A stretch of 64,000 nucleotides of DNA. Source: Phytoseiulus persimilis (lineage: Eukaryota; Arthropoda; Arachnida; Mesostigmata; Phytoseiidae). The DNA is taken from contig CM075102.1 of NCBI GenBank assembly GCA_037576195.1, forward strand, positions 2,418,001 through 2,482,000, written 5' to 3'. Below the pieces are notes generated by a model. The model worked only from the letters and a program-made list of their open reading frames with translations. It searched no databases and had not been told where the DNA came from. This document shows, in pieces, positions 7,143 through 20,781 of the stretch (position 1 is its first letter; each line of letters opens with the position of its first letter). The translations under genes and the position numbers were made by a program.

Positions 7143-10100
7143 TCTGATGCGATCTTACAGTGGATCCGGAAAGATTTGGGAACGGTTTTTTCACATCGCT
7201 CATTCTTCGAGGTGTTCTCAGACATTGTTACGATCTCAACTTTATTGGTTTTACCCAGCTCTTTGGCCTTCGCGAGGATTTTCGGCGGTCACGTCTCGAG
7301 TTTTCGGGTCAACATTATCGTTGGGTGCACCAAATCCCTTGACAGAGTCACCGGCATCGAGACTCGCTCCAATTTCTTATTGTGCTTGAGTCTTTGCTTC
7401 CGTGTTCTTCAAAGTGGAATGTTCTGATATCGGAACTATCGGGAGCGTGGAATCAGAGGGCCACGCTTCCGATTCTATGATGCTCTGCCGAGTTCGAGCG
7501 ACTTGCGGGGACGGTCGGGGCAAGCGCCCCGAGGGCCTCATGATGCATCGAAAACCAACTCCCCATGCGACTCTTAATCCCGATGGATGATTTGTTGTTG
7601 AGGCTCAGGGAGACGCCAGGGTTGAGGGAACCTCGACGCGAAGAGTCGGCGGCAATAGGACAGGCGGGTCCGGATAGGAATACGACCGCCGCATTGAGCT
7701 GGTCACGTGATTCTTTCAAGATTGCCGAATTTCTCGTAGCAGCCTGAATCGACGAACAGTGTGGTCAACGCAAGTCGGGAATTTTCTTGCCCTGCCTTCT
7801 GTTGGTCATACTACGGTCAGAAATGAACCGATTAGGGATTTTTTTTGCTTTATTTGGCAATTGAAATGCCAATTTTTTTTTCCAAACTCCTCTAACTAAC
7901 CGCCCGTGAAACGTCGGAAGTGAAATGATCCAGCTCGTCATCACATCCTTGGATGCAGCAAAGGGTCGCTCGAGAGATGGCGAGAATCGGTCAAAAGCAC
8001 TAGAAAGGGCGAACGATCAAATGAGCATCACAAAAATCACTCATATGTTGACAGGATCTCGTCCTCGCTGCGATTCCTCTCAGATCTCCTCAGGGAAGCC
8101 GAATTGTGAAAATTTTCCGATGGCGAAAAGTTCTTAGAATGGTTCAAACGACTCCACAATTGAGTTGCCGAGTCGAACCAGCCACTTTTCTCTTCGCCCG
8201 AAAGTCGAGCTTATTGAGGTTTTTCTTCCAGGACGGAAAGCTCGTTTTTCGACGAATAGAAAAAGTGGTCCTATCGGCCCGGCATTTCCGTAGTCGGGTA
8301 CTTTGGACCAATCGACGAGCTTTTCGCCATCGTAAAATCATTCGAGTTCGGCTTCCATGAGGAGGGACGGAACGACTCAGAAAAGGCAACATCTTGGGAT
8401 TCTCGTCATGCTGATGCGATCCGTCGCCCTTCCTCATGCTTCCGACCGATTCGCGCCATTCCTCCAGCGAATGAGAGGCAGCCCTTGCTGCATTCAAATA
8501 AAAAATGAGAACAAACTGGATCGGCTTACTCAAGACGTCTCACGAACCAGGTTTTCACAGAAGTTCGAAAGGGAAAATCGGCATTTTTCGCAGCTTCCCA
8601 GCGAAATTAATTCTCTGTCGATTGACCCAAATCAAGATCGAAAAGATGCGCCATTCTTTCATCTATCGATCGAAGAAAAAATATCCCAAGAACCGGGTCA
8701 TCTTTGACCGAATTGTGACCAAAAGAAGAAAGGGTAAGAACATTGCCGACTTACGTTGACCACCTTGAATAATGTAGTGCATCGTCGCTCACTTGAGCGT
8801 ATGTGGCACAGGATAGGGGCTCAAAACCTTCGTGGTTGTTTAGAAGCTATAGAATATATTACAGCTAGGGGACAGGCGAAAACCGTATAGGACAAAATCA
8901 TGCGCCCTATGACGCAGTTTGTGGAGATGCGGAAGTTCGCAGGAAGATGCGAACAATGGATAGTGCAAATGCCAGCTCTTTCGGATGAACTGAAAGTGCC
9001 GCGGAATGGCGTGAACTCAATAATTTTTCACGGTTTCTTCGACGAAATTCAGAGGGAACTCTGTGGCGCTGTATAAAATTCATGGCGAGGATTCTTCGAC
9101 CCTTCACCCATCTCTGCACAAAGCTCCACGGATTTATCAACGTTTCGTTCCTTTCCACTCCAACCTAAACAGTGATCGACTTCAAACGATCATAAGTCGA
9201 TCATCAAAGCTGGGCCATGATGATGCATCACTCCTCCTAGTCCGCCCGATGATCGGAGCTAGAAATAGCTGGAAATGAGTCTTTGGAGAAAGATAACGCC
9301 CAGGGTTCGACGAAATCTCCATCCATTCCAAAATATTCTATTGAAAACTAGCCGGCCTTCGGCCGAATAAGCTGGCCGGCCCTCCCTCGCTTCGGGAGTC
9401 TGCTGCTGACAGACAGTCATTGCCTCCTATGTTGTGTCACAAGAACTTGAGGAGTTGTCACCGCTTCTCGCTGATTAGGCTAATCAGCGCATGATGTCCG
9501 TCAAAAGTCTAGTCAGGCCGACCCCTCTGTGTCAGGCGGAGGAATGAGAACGGAAGTGAAGAGAACCTAGGCCAAGGAGGTCGATGAAGTGCCGCCTTTG
9601 AAACGATACAGACTTCGGGGGCGATGGAACTCAAACAGGGTATTTTGGATTTTTTGAACAAGGGAGGAACATAATAGGAACACTTCGCTCTCAGGTCAAT
9701 CGAGTCACACATTGAAACAACGGCACAAGCTCTTCCATTGGTCCTCACCCATCCTTTGTGGATTCACCAGATAAGTCCGGTTGATTCAGTTGATCAACCG
9801 GATTCCTATAGTGAGGCTTCCGTTGAGTCGATGATACCGTGCGAGTATCGAGTTCAGTTTTCTCAGACCATTGAAATATGATCAGAGATCTGCCAGAAAT
9901 TCCAGAGCGATGCAATGCAAAATGTCTCGGCCCACGAGAACATGGTCGAAGCTTCGACGGAGACAAGGAGCGAGGCATACTGGAATCACGTGCAGATAAA
10001 TGAAGCAGCAATTGCCGGAAAATGGTGATGGCAACCGAGGATCGCGGGAGGGGCTGAGAGATGAAGAGTCGAAGAGCAGGGTCAATCAACAAGGGCATGT

Positions 10101-10276
10101 TGAGCTGGTCCGTGAGCTCGAGAAGGTTACCGATGACTGAGACGGGAGCTCCTCCGAATCCTGCATCGAATAATGTGACTCGAGAAGCGGGGACGAGGTG
10201 ATACAAAGGTTGAATCTAGCCGCAGATTTGGTCTATTGAACAACAAAAAACTCCAGTGCTGACCGTTTCGTATGAG
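7143..10276. other. Non-genic stretch between mobile elements
   Basis: No gene could be supported. The minus strand at 7150-7480 has a coding-like composition in two alternating frames (for example KILAKAKELGKTNKVEIV) but no family match or closed splice model. A short GC hairpin (GCCGGCCTTCGGCC...GGCCGGC) lies at 9350-9380. The rest shows only short frames in all six readings. Confidence 0.3.
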
Positions 10277-10637
10277 CAGTGGCGTATCTAGCTCAAGCGG
10301 CACCCGGGGCAAACCAGCAAAAATGCGCCCCCCCCCTCTCCGAGCCCGCGCGAAAATTTGGTGAGCCATTGGGAGAGATTCTGCTCGTTGACAACAAGGT
10401 CATGTCCACTCAATGTTACCATGATGGTGTGATGACCTGAATCGCGCACGATGAGCCTTAACTGCGGCGAAACTTTCCATCATTCAACAACTCCGAAAAC
10501 GTTTTTTTTTCGTTTCGTCTCTCAATGCTCAATGCTCAAAAGCGCTAATGCGCCTAGCTTCTCTTGAACCTTAATGATCCCTGGCAACCAGCGTTTCACC
10601 TTGTTTGACCGACGTTTCACAGTCATTTATATCATCA

Positions 10638-10746
10638 CTAGAGCCTGGAAGTTTCGGTGAATTTTCGAAATTATCCGATACATCGCGCAGCATCGATCCC
10701 TTGCGACAAGGCGATAATTTCGAAAAATCACCCAGCCCCCCAGGCC
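10638..10746. repeat. Imperfect palindrome inside the CAGTGGCGTA element
   Basis: Arms built around CGAAATTATCC/G...CGATAATTTCGAAAAATCACC flank a roughly 20-nt centre. Both strands therefore read a similar peptide (GEFSKLSDT / GDFSKLSPC). It is probably a fold-back part of the element rather than a gene. Confidence 0.5.
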
Positions 10747-11218
10747 CAATCATCACAAAGTTTCTCCGATTGATCGAAGTGGAGCTCCGATTCTGCGTCC
10801 CTCAGCTCAATGGGTCGCGATTTCGTTCTGGATTCCGATTGAATTTCTCCTACAGTGGAGGAAGAGGGACATTGACAAAACCTCGAATCCGCTTGTCTTC
10901 AGCTTTGCGCCCTCAAGAGATATATATGCAAGCACTCAGCCCTCTGCTGCACGTTCCTGTGCCTTTTTTTATTGCAGTCTGAGACATTTGTGGTACTTCA
11001 TCTCTTCCGCACCCCTCAAATCCGCGCCCCTGACTTCTCTGAGGCGGGATTTCGTTGCCGAGACAAATCGAATCTCCAATGCAGACACGGATATGGACAA
11101 ACTTCGACTCCGGTTTGGCGCCTCTCAGATCTCTTGGGTGTTTATCCGTTCGGAAGACGAATTAAGTTGATTTTGCGGTTAGAACTATCAAAAAATCAAG
11201 TACGGTTTGACGCCCCAT

Positions 11219-11277
11219 AACTGCGCGCCCTATCAGCTTTGCGCCCCCTAACTGCGCGCCCCATCAGCTTTGCGCCT
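11219..11277 (+). repeat. Two-copy tandem repeat of about 30 bp
   Basis: Two copies of AACTGCGCGCC-(T/C)ATCAGCTTTGCGCC lie next to each other, close to the right end of the element. This is a typical subterminal repeat. Confidence 0.5.
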
Positions 11278-11323
11278 GGGGCACGAGCCCCCTCTCCCCC
11301 CCTCCCCCCTAGATACGCCACCG

Positions 11324-13401
11324 CCTGTAAGAGACAGTCCATCATCGGGGCATGAATCTGAGTGGCTTCCCTCGCAGGAGCCAGTCAAATATTAGGAGCA
11401 GAATGATGTTTGCGGAGGGTCTCAACAAGATTCTTCCGATTGTGAAGCCACGTTCCTGAGAAACCCGGCGAGTGTGCCACGACGCAAGCTGTCAGGAAGA
11501 AGCTCATACATCGCCGTTCCGATTGCGGAGTGCGATACTGTGGTTCCTAATCGAGTCTCATGGGAGCGCTTCTCCGAGTCCAGGTGAACTGTTCCCAGGG
11601 ATTCGATTCGTTCACGGAATGAGTCGAAACCTATCAGTCAGACCGTGGAGTGGATGACTTTCCGTGTTCAAACGCTGTCGTATTCAGGACACGATTCGTA
11701 TATGTAGGCTCGCAGGATGGAAGGACTCGTTTTCGAGAGCAAACCTCGTAGCGACGGACAAGTGCCGCGAAGTTCAGCTGGCTCCTCACCGGTTCGACCG
11801 ATAGGATAACCAGAGGGCTTACGGCGTCCGATGCGTAGTGTCCACGACACAGAATCGGTGATCCCTCTCAAGGTATGAGACTATACGGTGGAGAGGAAGA
11901 GCGATGAGAGTGGAATCCAGTTTCTCTTATTCAGGACGGGCGTTTTCCACAGCGCACTTCACTTTCACGGAGCTTGGCATCGACGTGCCATTTACGTGGA
12001 AAAGCGATCGACGATGAGTTGAGCTCATCGATTTCCCTGGCGTTACGAGATGATTTCTCGCTCATTTCAAGAAAAACCCGCTTTGTGAGATGATTTTTCT
12101 TCATCTGCGAGTTGCGAGTGAATGCTTCAGCTTCGTCCAGTCCTGCCATGGATGCGAAAACCCGACGCAAGAGATCGGTTTCTCCGCGCTGAGGAGGGCT
12201 TTCGATTCCGGGTAGGATCGAGGGCGATCCTCGATGGAGCGGGAAGGATGAAGCGATCGATCCTATTGACACGAAAATAACTTTATTCATTGACTGATGA
12301 CATCGTAATTACAGCTAACGCCACCGGCAATCCAGAGCGATTGGTTGGGCGGTATGGGTGATTGAAAAATAGGTGGCGAAAATTTTGGCTTTCTCTTCGC
12401 GATATCACAACAAATCTGGAAGGAAGCTCCACGGAATATAAAACGTCGCGCCCACAGTGGCAGATGATCGATCTTCTGGATTGCAGCCGCGTCGATTCCT
12501 CGATCAACCTCTGTTCGCCCAGCCAACTTCTTCCGCAAGTGAGAAACAGAACTGAAGGTCCTAACTGCGTTTCTTCATCAGCTGTACACTCATCATCCAC
12601 ATCGCATTCTTTTCGAACAAATTGGCGCTCACTGACGTCTCGAAAATTCATCGATTCGTAAAAACTTCGAAGATAAGCTATCACATCTAAGACCAGCCCC
12701 TGGTCCAGAGTTACGATTTTTGACACATGCACGTGCAGGCGGGCTGTTTTCCGGTCGCTCTCTCGCTCGCTCTGCCGTCCACGACGGATCTATGTACAGC
12801 TATGTAAGGTGCCCGCACTGACGCCTGTTCGGGGACGAAACAATGCTTCTAGCTACGATACCATCACAAATGCACGACTACTCTCTTACGCTCCAAACCT
12901 ACGAGTATCGCAGCAGGACCCGGCTTCGATGATAGCAGTGGTGGACGCCGCGCCCTCAAGACGACGATCCGATTGTTTGAAAGATTACGCAGAAGAGATC
13001 CTCACTGGGAATCCCTATGTCCAATGTTCAGCTCAATTGCAGCGTATAGAATGGCGGCGGCCTGATGGGTCGAGTCATTGTAGCGTTTCAAACGAATTCG
13101 ATTCCGTCGGAATTGGTTTGTGAAGACATTGAGGGAAGTTCCAGGGAGAAGGATCTACGGGACTAAGTTTTTGACGTAGAAACGCAATCGGGCTTGAAAA
13201 CATAGGTCTGACGAAAATATCCATGTCTCGGTAACGATTTGGGATCCGCGTCCCTCACGACGATTCCGCGAACAGCGTAATGCCTTGATAGGAACGGAGA
13301 GGGGCAAAACTCTCGAGTTTAAATCGGCTGCTGCGCGACGAGTCGCTGCGACAATTCTGATAACCTAACAGTCGTTTCTCTAAATCAACGCGATTTTCTC
13401 A
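11324..13401. other. Non-genic stretch downstream of the mannosidase gene
   Basis: Includes the likely 3' UTR of the minus-strand mannosidase. A minus-strand AATAAA (TTTATT at 12282-12287) is a candidate end of that transcript, about 1.1 kb beyond its stop. A 149-codon minus frame at 12283-12732 lacks any family match. Confidence 0.3.
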
Positions 13402-16400
13402 CTATGGTAGAACACGGGACACTTTCACGGCTTTGATGTGATTGGTCGGGACATGAATGTTCTCCGTGATGTGGAAGTCCTCGCCGGGATGGAGGTCGGA
13501 CAGTGACGTGAACTGGGCGTTTTCATCAAAAACTCGCCCAAACAAAGTGGTCAAGTCCATGCCGGCCTCCGTGATCTGACAAACTTCAGTGGGGACAACT
13601 TCACTGCATGAGTAACCTTCATTGTGCAAAGTGACCAGGAACTGCGGCTCGTCGGGGCTAGCACCCTCGAGGGTGCGAACATTGACGAGGTGCAAACCGC
13701 ACGGCTGAAGAGTCGACGAGCTCGAATACGAATCCTTTTCGGTTCCGCTCACGATGACCGGCAGCAAGGGAGAGGTCAACGCGTGATACGATAACAGAGA
13801 CAGCAGCGAAGGCCGGGGATCCAGCTCTTCCTGCGATTCTATGGAGAGCCTGAATGAGCTCAGGGCCGGGATGTTGTCGGTGACCGTTTGCCCGAGACCG
13901 CGGTTGTCGTCCTGATTGAGTCGTCGGTCGAGGAACACGTAGAACGTGCCCTTCTCGCCTCTGTCTGTGACGCCGAGCGGCTGTGCCGAGGCCAAGCTCA
14001 GTCGGCTCTGGGAGTCCTGCATGAAGAGCATCGTCGACATCGGATACACGTTCGCCTGGACCGGGAGACGCTGCTGGTACTTCCGTTCCGCGTAGCTGAA
14101 CCCGTTCAAGTCGGTGAAGATCGAGTGGGAATCGATGGATGTCGACATCTTCATCAGGAGCTCGAAGTTCGTCGTGCGACTGATGTCGACTATGCTGTGG
14201 ATTTCGACCGCCTGCCCGTCGACTCCTGGCGACTCCTTGATCCTGAAATGGGTCGTGATGTCCGGCGCGATCGCGGTCATCTCGCTGAGGAGAGACCCCT
14301 GGATCCCGACGACAGTGCTGGGATTGAATCGAATCGCGGTGGGGGCGTCTTTCTCGGGCATGAACAAGTACGCTCCCGAACGGTCCCTGTTTTTGACGTT
14401 CGGGGACGTCGAGTACTTCCAGAACGAGATCTCCGCGGACGCCTGAGCGGCGTTTTGCGTCAGTCGGGTCAGCAAGCCGGTGTAAGTTGAGAAGCTGGCC
14501 GTGATTCCACTTGTTTGAATCCTCACGTTCTTCTCATCCGAAGAACTAACCTGAAAGACGCCCCCGCCGCTGTTGTTGCAGCTTCCGATCTTGTAGAAAA
14601 CGATGCTAGCTCTCAGCGGAGCGGTTTCGTGTCCTCCACGCGTCACCACGAACGACTTGATTTCCAGAGGACGGAGCTCAACTTCAAAACTCAGCTCGAA
14701 CAGATCATCGCGGATTCGGCAGTTGTCGAAAACTGGCGACAGCTGCGACACGGCTCCCTTGACGGTGATGTCCGGCGAAACTGTGTAAATCGAAACGATC
14801 TCTCGCCTGTAAGTGGTCAATGCGTTCACCACGGCCACGTTATACGACGACTGTTTGAAGTCGAGCACCACCCGCGACGAGTAACCCTCGGTGGTGCCGT
14901 TCAGGTTGATGACGAAGTCGGACGCGCAGTTCTCTGTGTTGCCGAGCAGGAACTCGGTCGACGAACGGATGATCTTCATCGAGCTCGCGATCGCCGCGTT
15001 CAGCCTGGTCCCGTAGTCTTTCATGACATGCGTCTTCGCCGTTCCCGTGATGCCGTCGTGGTGTTGGAACAGCGAGAGGGCCCTCCTCGCAGTGTCGAGC
15101 TCCGACTCGAGCTTGCACCTGAGACCGTTGACTTTGGCGAGGCTGAACGTCACCTCCGCGATCCTGAGAACCGATTCAACTCTGCGGTCCAGGAACTTGT
15201 AGAAGGGCCTCGACGTGTAGTAGCCGGACCAGTATTCGTTGTTCTTGTCGGCGTACGTGAAGAAGTCGCCGGCCACGCTCGGAATGCTAACTTCGGATGT
15301 GCGCAAATCCTCCTCGACGGAACGGAAGTACTCGTCGAGAGTGGCGAACTGTATGTGGGCGTTGAGCTTCGTGTTGTTGTTGTTCACGTAATCCATTATG
15401 GCTTTGTAGTTGGTGTACTGGGAATCCCATTCGGCGGAGCGATCGTAGCGGAAGTCGTCGCCGAGAGGAACCAGGATCGAATTCGTTTGGTAGAGCTGAG
15501 CCTTCCGTCGGTACTGGTCCAGGAGAACTTCTGCTCGGGCAGCGACGTTCTCCTTGACGATTTTGACCGGCGGCACTTTCCAAGGACACGTGAGACGAGG
15601 CGAATTCATCCGAGCGAAATCGAATTGGCAGCACACCGCGGGGTCGGGACCGCACGTGTGAGGAATGTCATAGCTGTAGAAAGGCATGGCGTGACAGAAC
15701 ATGTCGGTGTCTCCGGCGCTGTCCCACGCTTGCCGCCAATGGAACTCCAGAGCCCTCGAGCGGGCCAGGTGCTTCTTGAGGAAATAATGCACACGCTGTA
15801 TGACCATGTTCTTCAGGCCGAACTCTTTCAGCAGGAAGGCCATGGTTGGCGACAGTCCGAACGGATCGATCGCCCATCCGTTCCGGGGCTTTGGCGCTTT
15901 CGGGAAACGACTCGCGATCCATTGGTGACCGAGGACGTGTTGCTCAATCATCGCGTAGTAATGAGTATTAGCCTCGTCGTTCATAACCCAACCACCGGTT
16001 ACGAACTCTAGCCGGCCGTCGTTGATCAATTTCGCAACTTTGCTCTTTTTGTCCTGTGTCTGTTCGTCGTACCACCGGGCGAAGTACGAGACCTCAGCCC
16101 AGATGAATCTCATGTCAGGATACTCGATCAGTTTACTGACGGCCGTGTTGAGTATATTTCGGGTTTGCTCTGTGAAATACTGCTCGAAAGTTTTTATCCA
16201 TCCCGGGTCGTTGTGTGAGTGAGGCACGACGAACACCTTGAGTACGTTCTTCTCATTCCACTGCGTAGCGTCGTACTCAATAGGCCAGCCCTGCTTCCAC
16301 GCTCCGCCATCTTCGTTCGTGAACTCGATGTCCTTGATCACCTGCCAGAGATTGTAGTCAGTCTTGGCGACTGTAGGCGGCTTCTTGACGCAGATCATCG

Positions 16401-17422
16401 TGCTCGAGTCCTGCGGGGTTTCCGAAACAGCTTTGACTCCGTTGCGTTGTTCAACTTTGTTCAGGGTCTGTTTCAGAGCGGCCAGTTCCATTCGGTTCTT
16501 CTGAACCTCCGATTCTATGCTTTGCAGCTCCGAATCCATGTCCAGGGGAACGAGTTCTTTGATGCGCGGTGGGCCGACGCCTCGCAAAATAACCACGTAG
16601 CATAACCTGGAATTGGAATATGGATCATTTGAGCGGGAAGCCTTCGTCGTGCTTCTCGGTCAGCAGCGGACTCGCTTGAACAAATCTCCCAGCAGGGCGT
16701 CACGGCGAGCGGAGCGTCCACTCGACAAGGCAAAATTAATCGGCATGGAACAGCTGCTTAAAACTGGAGTCGATTTCTGCGTCGCTTTTCAGCTCGCTCC
16801 AATCGCCGCCATGTGTGACGGATTTCCGGAGCCACCACTTCGGCGAGTGCGGCGGAGAATGGAAAAACTCATCAACGATTGAAACTCCAAATGCACCGCC
16901 AAAGCCTCCCAGACTGACGCCGAACACAATGCCGATTCAGATTCAAATCCGGCGCCCGGCGGGGAACGAGCCCCGGCAGGGACCATAGTTGGATTTTTAG
17001 ACGAGTTCTGTCAATGTCTGACAGCGCTAGTTTACTCACTATCGCTTAATGGCGACGGCGCCGTCCACGATTGAATCAGAACGAGAAACCGAAACGGCAG
17101 CGCCATTCTGTCGCCATCTCCGCTAATGACAATTGATGACAATGACAATTCGAGTCTCCCTCACGAATGGAAATTCAACCCTTTTGATCCCAATGTGGGA
17201 GCAACCTGACCGATGAACGAACTGCGAGAGTGTGAGGAAGAGTTATTCTCTTCGAGACGCAGCCTGCACGACTAACGGCGCAGGGACGAGCGCTGGTTCC
17301 GACTGCTGTGACCAACACGGTAACGGGAATGGAACTCACCCGACGAGAGCAACGCAGATTATTATGTGGGAATAGAGTTTGACGAGCCTCCACATGAGGC
17401 CGAAGGCCAAGGTTCGACGCAT
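13402..17422 (-). CDS. MAN2A: Golgi alpha-mannosidase II (GH38), complete, two exons
   Basis: Exon 1 is 17340-17422 (ATG, 83 nt); exon 2 is 13402-16606. GT-AG splicing of the 733-bp intron joins them in phase and gives 1095 residues, close to the 1108 of the fly enzyme. The protein is a type II membrane enzyme: a short basic cytoplasmic start (MRRTLAFGLMWR), a membrane anchor (HIIICVALVGLCYVVIL, about 19-35) and a coiled-coil stalk (MDSELQSIESEVQKNRMEL). The GH38 core has Zn ligands in PHSHNDPGW (H159, D161), the nucleophile Asp in AIDPFG (D275), the acid/base region LGDDFRY (about 411) and HHDGITGT (H544). It trims two mannoses from GlcNAcMan5GlcNAc2 in the medial Golgi during complex N-glycan synthesis. 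A GTG at 16594-16596 might be taken for a start, but it would omit the anchor. No inactivating change seen. Confidence 0.93.
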
Positions 17423-20400
17423 TTTCTGCAAGGAAGAAGTTCGCCTGTTTGTAGTATTTATTGAATCCGTTGTAGATTCCCGGACGTTATCGAATGGTGG
17501 ACCTCTCCGATGGCAGGTCAGCTCGAGAGCGCTCAATGACTCGGACAGTTACTGCAGAACTCGATCACTGCCACCGCAAGCACAGAGTACACGACCCGCG
17601 ATCAGAAGGGGAGATAATTGTAGCGGCCGACCCATGAGTGAAGTTCTGCTGCTGGAAGAAGCGTTCTGATTTTTCATCAACAAGATGGCTGTCCCTGTTC
17701 TCAGAAGGGTGAAATCCCGGTAGCTCGATCCCTCAGATCGCTGCGCCCGATCGTGGAGAAGATCGCGGGCTGCTTCGCTCGATCTCAAACGTTTGACAAC
17801 GCGGCTTTGGCTTACATAAGCACATGATTCGGAGCAAGTCCAGAGTCATCCGATCAGCGGTCTACCGAGCGAAAAGTCGCTTAATCACATCGATCACGTT
17901 GAGTTGCGAAGTTTCCGGGCGCGAATCAACAGCGAGGTACGCCTCAAACACTTCGACTCGGTGTTCTATACGGAGCCGTTGAATCACGGAGATTGCTCTT
18001 GCTCCGCCACGTGTGCCAAATGAGCCTAAACAATCGCTCCGTTAACTCCTCCTGGAGCGGCTGCCGCTACAGCTGTTGGCGACACATCTGACAGGTTGGA
18101 CGATTTGCCTATGATTGCGGAACTCACCTCCGCGCAAATAACAAACGACTCCACGGAAGAGGACGTCTGCCGGTGGAGAGTAGCGGATACAGACACTTCT
18201 GAGATTCCACTACGGCAAACAAACCAGCCCCGAATTCGAGTAGAATATGAGCCGATTGCTCCACGGTTGATCGACAGTCGACGAACGGATGTACCGGCTA
18301 ATTGAGCCTCGGCCGCTGCGATGTTTCCACGATGATCTTCGAGCAGGAGAACTTTGGGTTCGAACGAGGATCCGGACGGCCCGAATGCGCCGAGCAACCG
18401 CACGGGAACGCCCCTGGTAGCCTACGTGGACGTGAATCCTTTGTGAAGGAGCACATAAATCCAAGAGCATCTCAACGGCCTTCGCTGATGTTCGGAAGCT
18501 AGTTCACAGGCGGCCGTTGAAAATCACAACCACACTGCCCGAGCGCTGTGCCTGAGGACGAGGGAATTCGAGGACGCCAAATCACTGCGCGCGAAATCGC
18601 TCGAACTTCGATCCGACGGTCACGCGAGAACTTGAGTTATCGTCGAATCCCACTCAACGCGACCTCGAATTCATACAGGGTGCAACTCGAGGCCTGGACA
18701 AAGGTGCAACTCGGAACCGCTGATGGATCGCAAGCCACAGCAAAAAGTAGGTTTCAAATAAGCTGTAGTACTGTCAGATGAATGCTGTTCCACTTTCCCG
18801 TGGGGCTTCCGGAGGTGGTTAGACCTCACACGTTTATACCGAGTGTTTCGTGCCCGGGAATCACTCTGTTGACTCTGATTGTCGAAAGCGCTTCTGGTCA
18901 ATCGATTGTCGCGGGTGGATTCCGGAGAGAACGGTGATCGTTCCCGGGAAGCTTCACGACCCAATAGTGGACTTGAGATCGAAGGACTCCGACGCGACTA
19001 CGGATCCTCGAACACAAGACCACAGAGCTTCGTCACTCGGCGGGCATTCGAATGGGATACTCTCGGAAGTAGAAGTCGTAACTTGAGCTCGGAGATCCCG
19101 GATAGTTCCCAGGAAGAGTTCTCGATGTTCCAGTGGAAAGGCTCATCTAAAGCACATATGTGTGATCTTTTGGACGTCTAAACGTTTTCGTCGAACGAGG
19201 ATGAAACGGGCTCGGTTGCGGTGCTGGAGCAGGAATAGCCAGCCGAATCAGCACATCGTGCGAGCCTACATCTACTCCTTATCAAACCTCAAGAGGAAAA
19301 CTACGCGCCCCCTTCAGAAAACATCACGGCTCACTTACCCCACAGCTGGTGAGACTTTTCTGAGCGTCACAACATTTTTGTGTTTTCCCTGTTTCCCTCT
19401 ACGGAATGCTGCTCAACATTTTTCAACCAACGACCACTGATCGACTGAGTTCCACAACCGACGGCGCACTCTCTGGGGCCGACGGACGGACGGACGGCCT
19501 GCTTGCCAGCCAGCCAGTCAGTGAGCCTGGCTGCCACTCCGCTTTCTAGGATCCGCTTTCTCTCGCAACGGAGTGCTTTACTATTCGTCGGAAGCTAATC
19601 GACAGATCACGGGAAGAACGGGAATCGCTGTCCATCTGATAACGCGCCGCGCTTCACTGAGGCACATCAAAGACTCCTGGCACACCGCTGAATGATCACC
19701 GTTCAGGCTGTGCCGAACGAACCGTCAAGCTCGATCAGTGTTGGTGATACTAGGTTTTTTGTACCTGATTCGCGGCTCTCAGTTGCTGTTGTAGGACAGC
19801 GCGAGCTCGAAAGCACATTCTCAGATCGTTCGAAAATCGTTTTCTCCTCGAAGCAGCGACACTGAGCTGAATTGCTTCCGTGAGGCGCTTTCTGAGTTAG
19901 AGTTACATAATCCGTTCAAACGAAGCGGCGACTGGAACGGAGCCGTAATAAGTCATGGTTCCGGGCCTCAAACTCTTCAAGCGTAGTTTTCAATGAACTG
20001 ACGCAGCAAAGGTCAGATGAGGAGTCGAGAAATGGCTCTCTGTCGAAACTATTCGAAGAGTAGGGTTCTGAGATTTGGGTGACATCGACTGTTCTCATTG
20101 TATGCGGACAGTAACTGCATGGCTCATCTGATAACGCTCGCATTTGTCCTAATTCCTGTTCGCAATCGGAGTCTCAGTCGGGAAGTCCAAGCGAAGTTGG
20201 CAATGAGGGATTAGTTTCAGTCGCCATGAGCTAAAGACGAGGCGTTTCTGCGGGGAGGGGGGCCAAGCTTCGAGTTTTTCCTGGACCGAGTATTCAATTC
20301 CGAGAATGTTCACGAGGAGACGCGAGTTCCGAGAAAGCTATCCCGAGGTCTCCGGGAGTCGTCTCGATTAATGGGGAACATCCCCGCAGTTGGAGGAAGC

Positions 20401-20781
20401 GCTCCACTATCATGGAATTCCTTCGGTCGTCTCAACAAACAGAGAACCAGTCTAACCGTGAAAACACTCTCATCGAATAACCTCGGAGGCCAGTGTGGGT
20501 TTGCGCCGTCATTCGAGGGACGAATCCGTCCGCTGTCATAGAGTGGCGTCGTCAGTCCGATTCCGGGTGGTTTGCACGGCGGCGAGTTACACTCAATACC
20601 TATAAGGGGTCGATTTGGCGCGAGGAGCATTCAACGTTTCGAGGTGTCAACAGACACCTGAATATTCTGTACGAGTCAAGCAGCGAGCTGAGCCGTCATT
20701 GGTCTAAGGAAGCAACATAGAACTTCGATTGAAAGATCACAAGCTCCACGAGAGTGCCCCACGTTTAGCCCTTGATGAGAA
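17423..20781. other. Non-genic stretch upstream of the mannosidase gene
   Basis: Contains the presumed mannosidase promoter (just above 17422, minus strand) but no recognisable TATA element. A (GGAC)n-type tetranucleotide run with GCCA repeats lies at 19485-19525. Short frames around 18096-18305 and 18548-18781 (+) have no family match. Confidence 0.3.

Larger units (their letters stand above)
10277..11323. mobile_element. Non-autonomous DNA element with CAGTGGCGTATCTAG ends
   Basis: Left end CAGTGGCGTATCTAG (10277-10291); right end CTAGATACGCCAC (11309-11321), a perfect 13-bp inversion. A C-rich run lies just inside each end (10329-10336 and 11289-11308), a look common to the CAGTGGCGTA class of eukaryotic DNA transposons. 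Inside are an imperfect 45-bp-arm palindrome (10638-10746) and a roughly 30-bp direct repeat (11219-11277). No transposase is encoded. No clear target duplication is visible, so the exact ends are open by a few bases. Confidence 0.5.

Noticed and set aside
9345..9385. GC-rich palindrome as a terminator or origin
   Set aside because: Short, isolated and next to no gene; no functional context.
14515..16011. 498-codon plus-strand frame across the mannosidase exon
   Set aside because: It is the exact antisense of conserved GH38 coding sequence; high GC at third positions opens the reverse frame. No domain of its own. The same applies to 13888-14490.
16594..16596. GTG as the start of the mannosidase
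   Set aside because: It would give an enzyme without its Golgi anchor; a spliced upstream exon with ATG at 17420-17422 restores it in phase.
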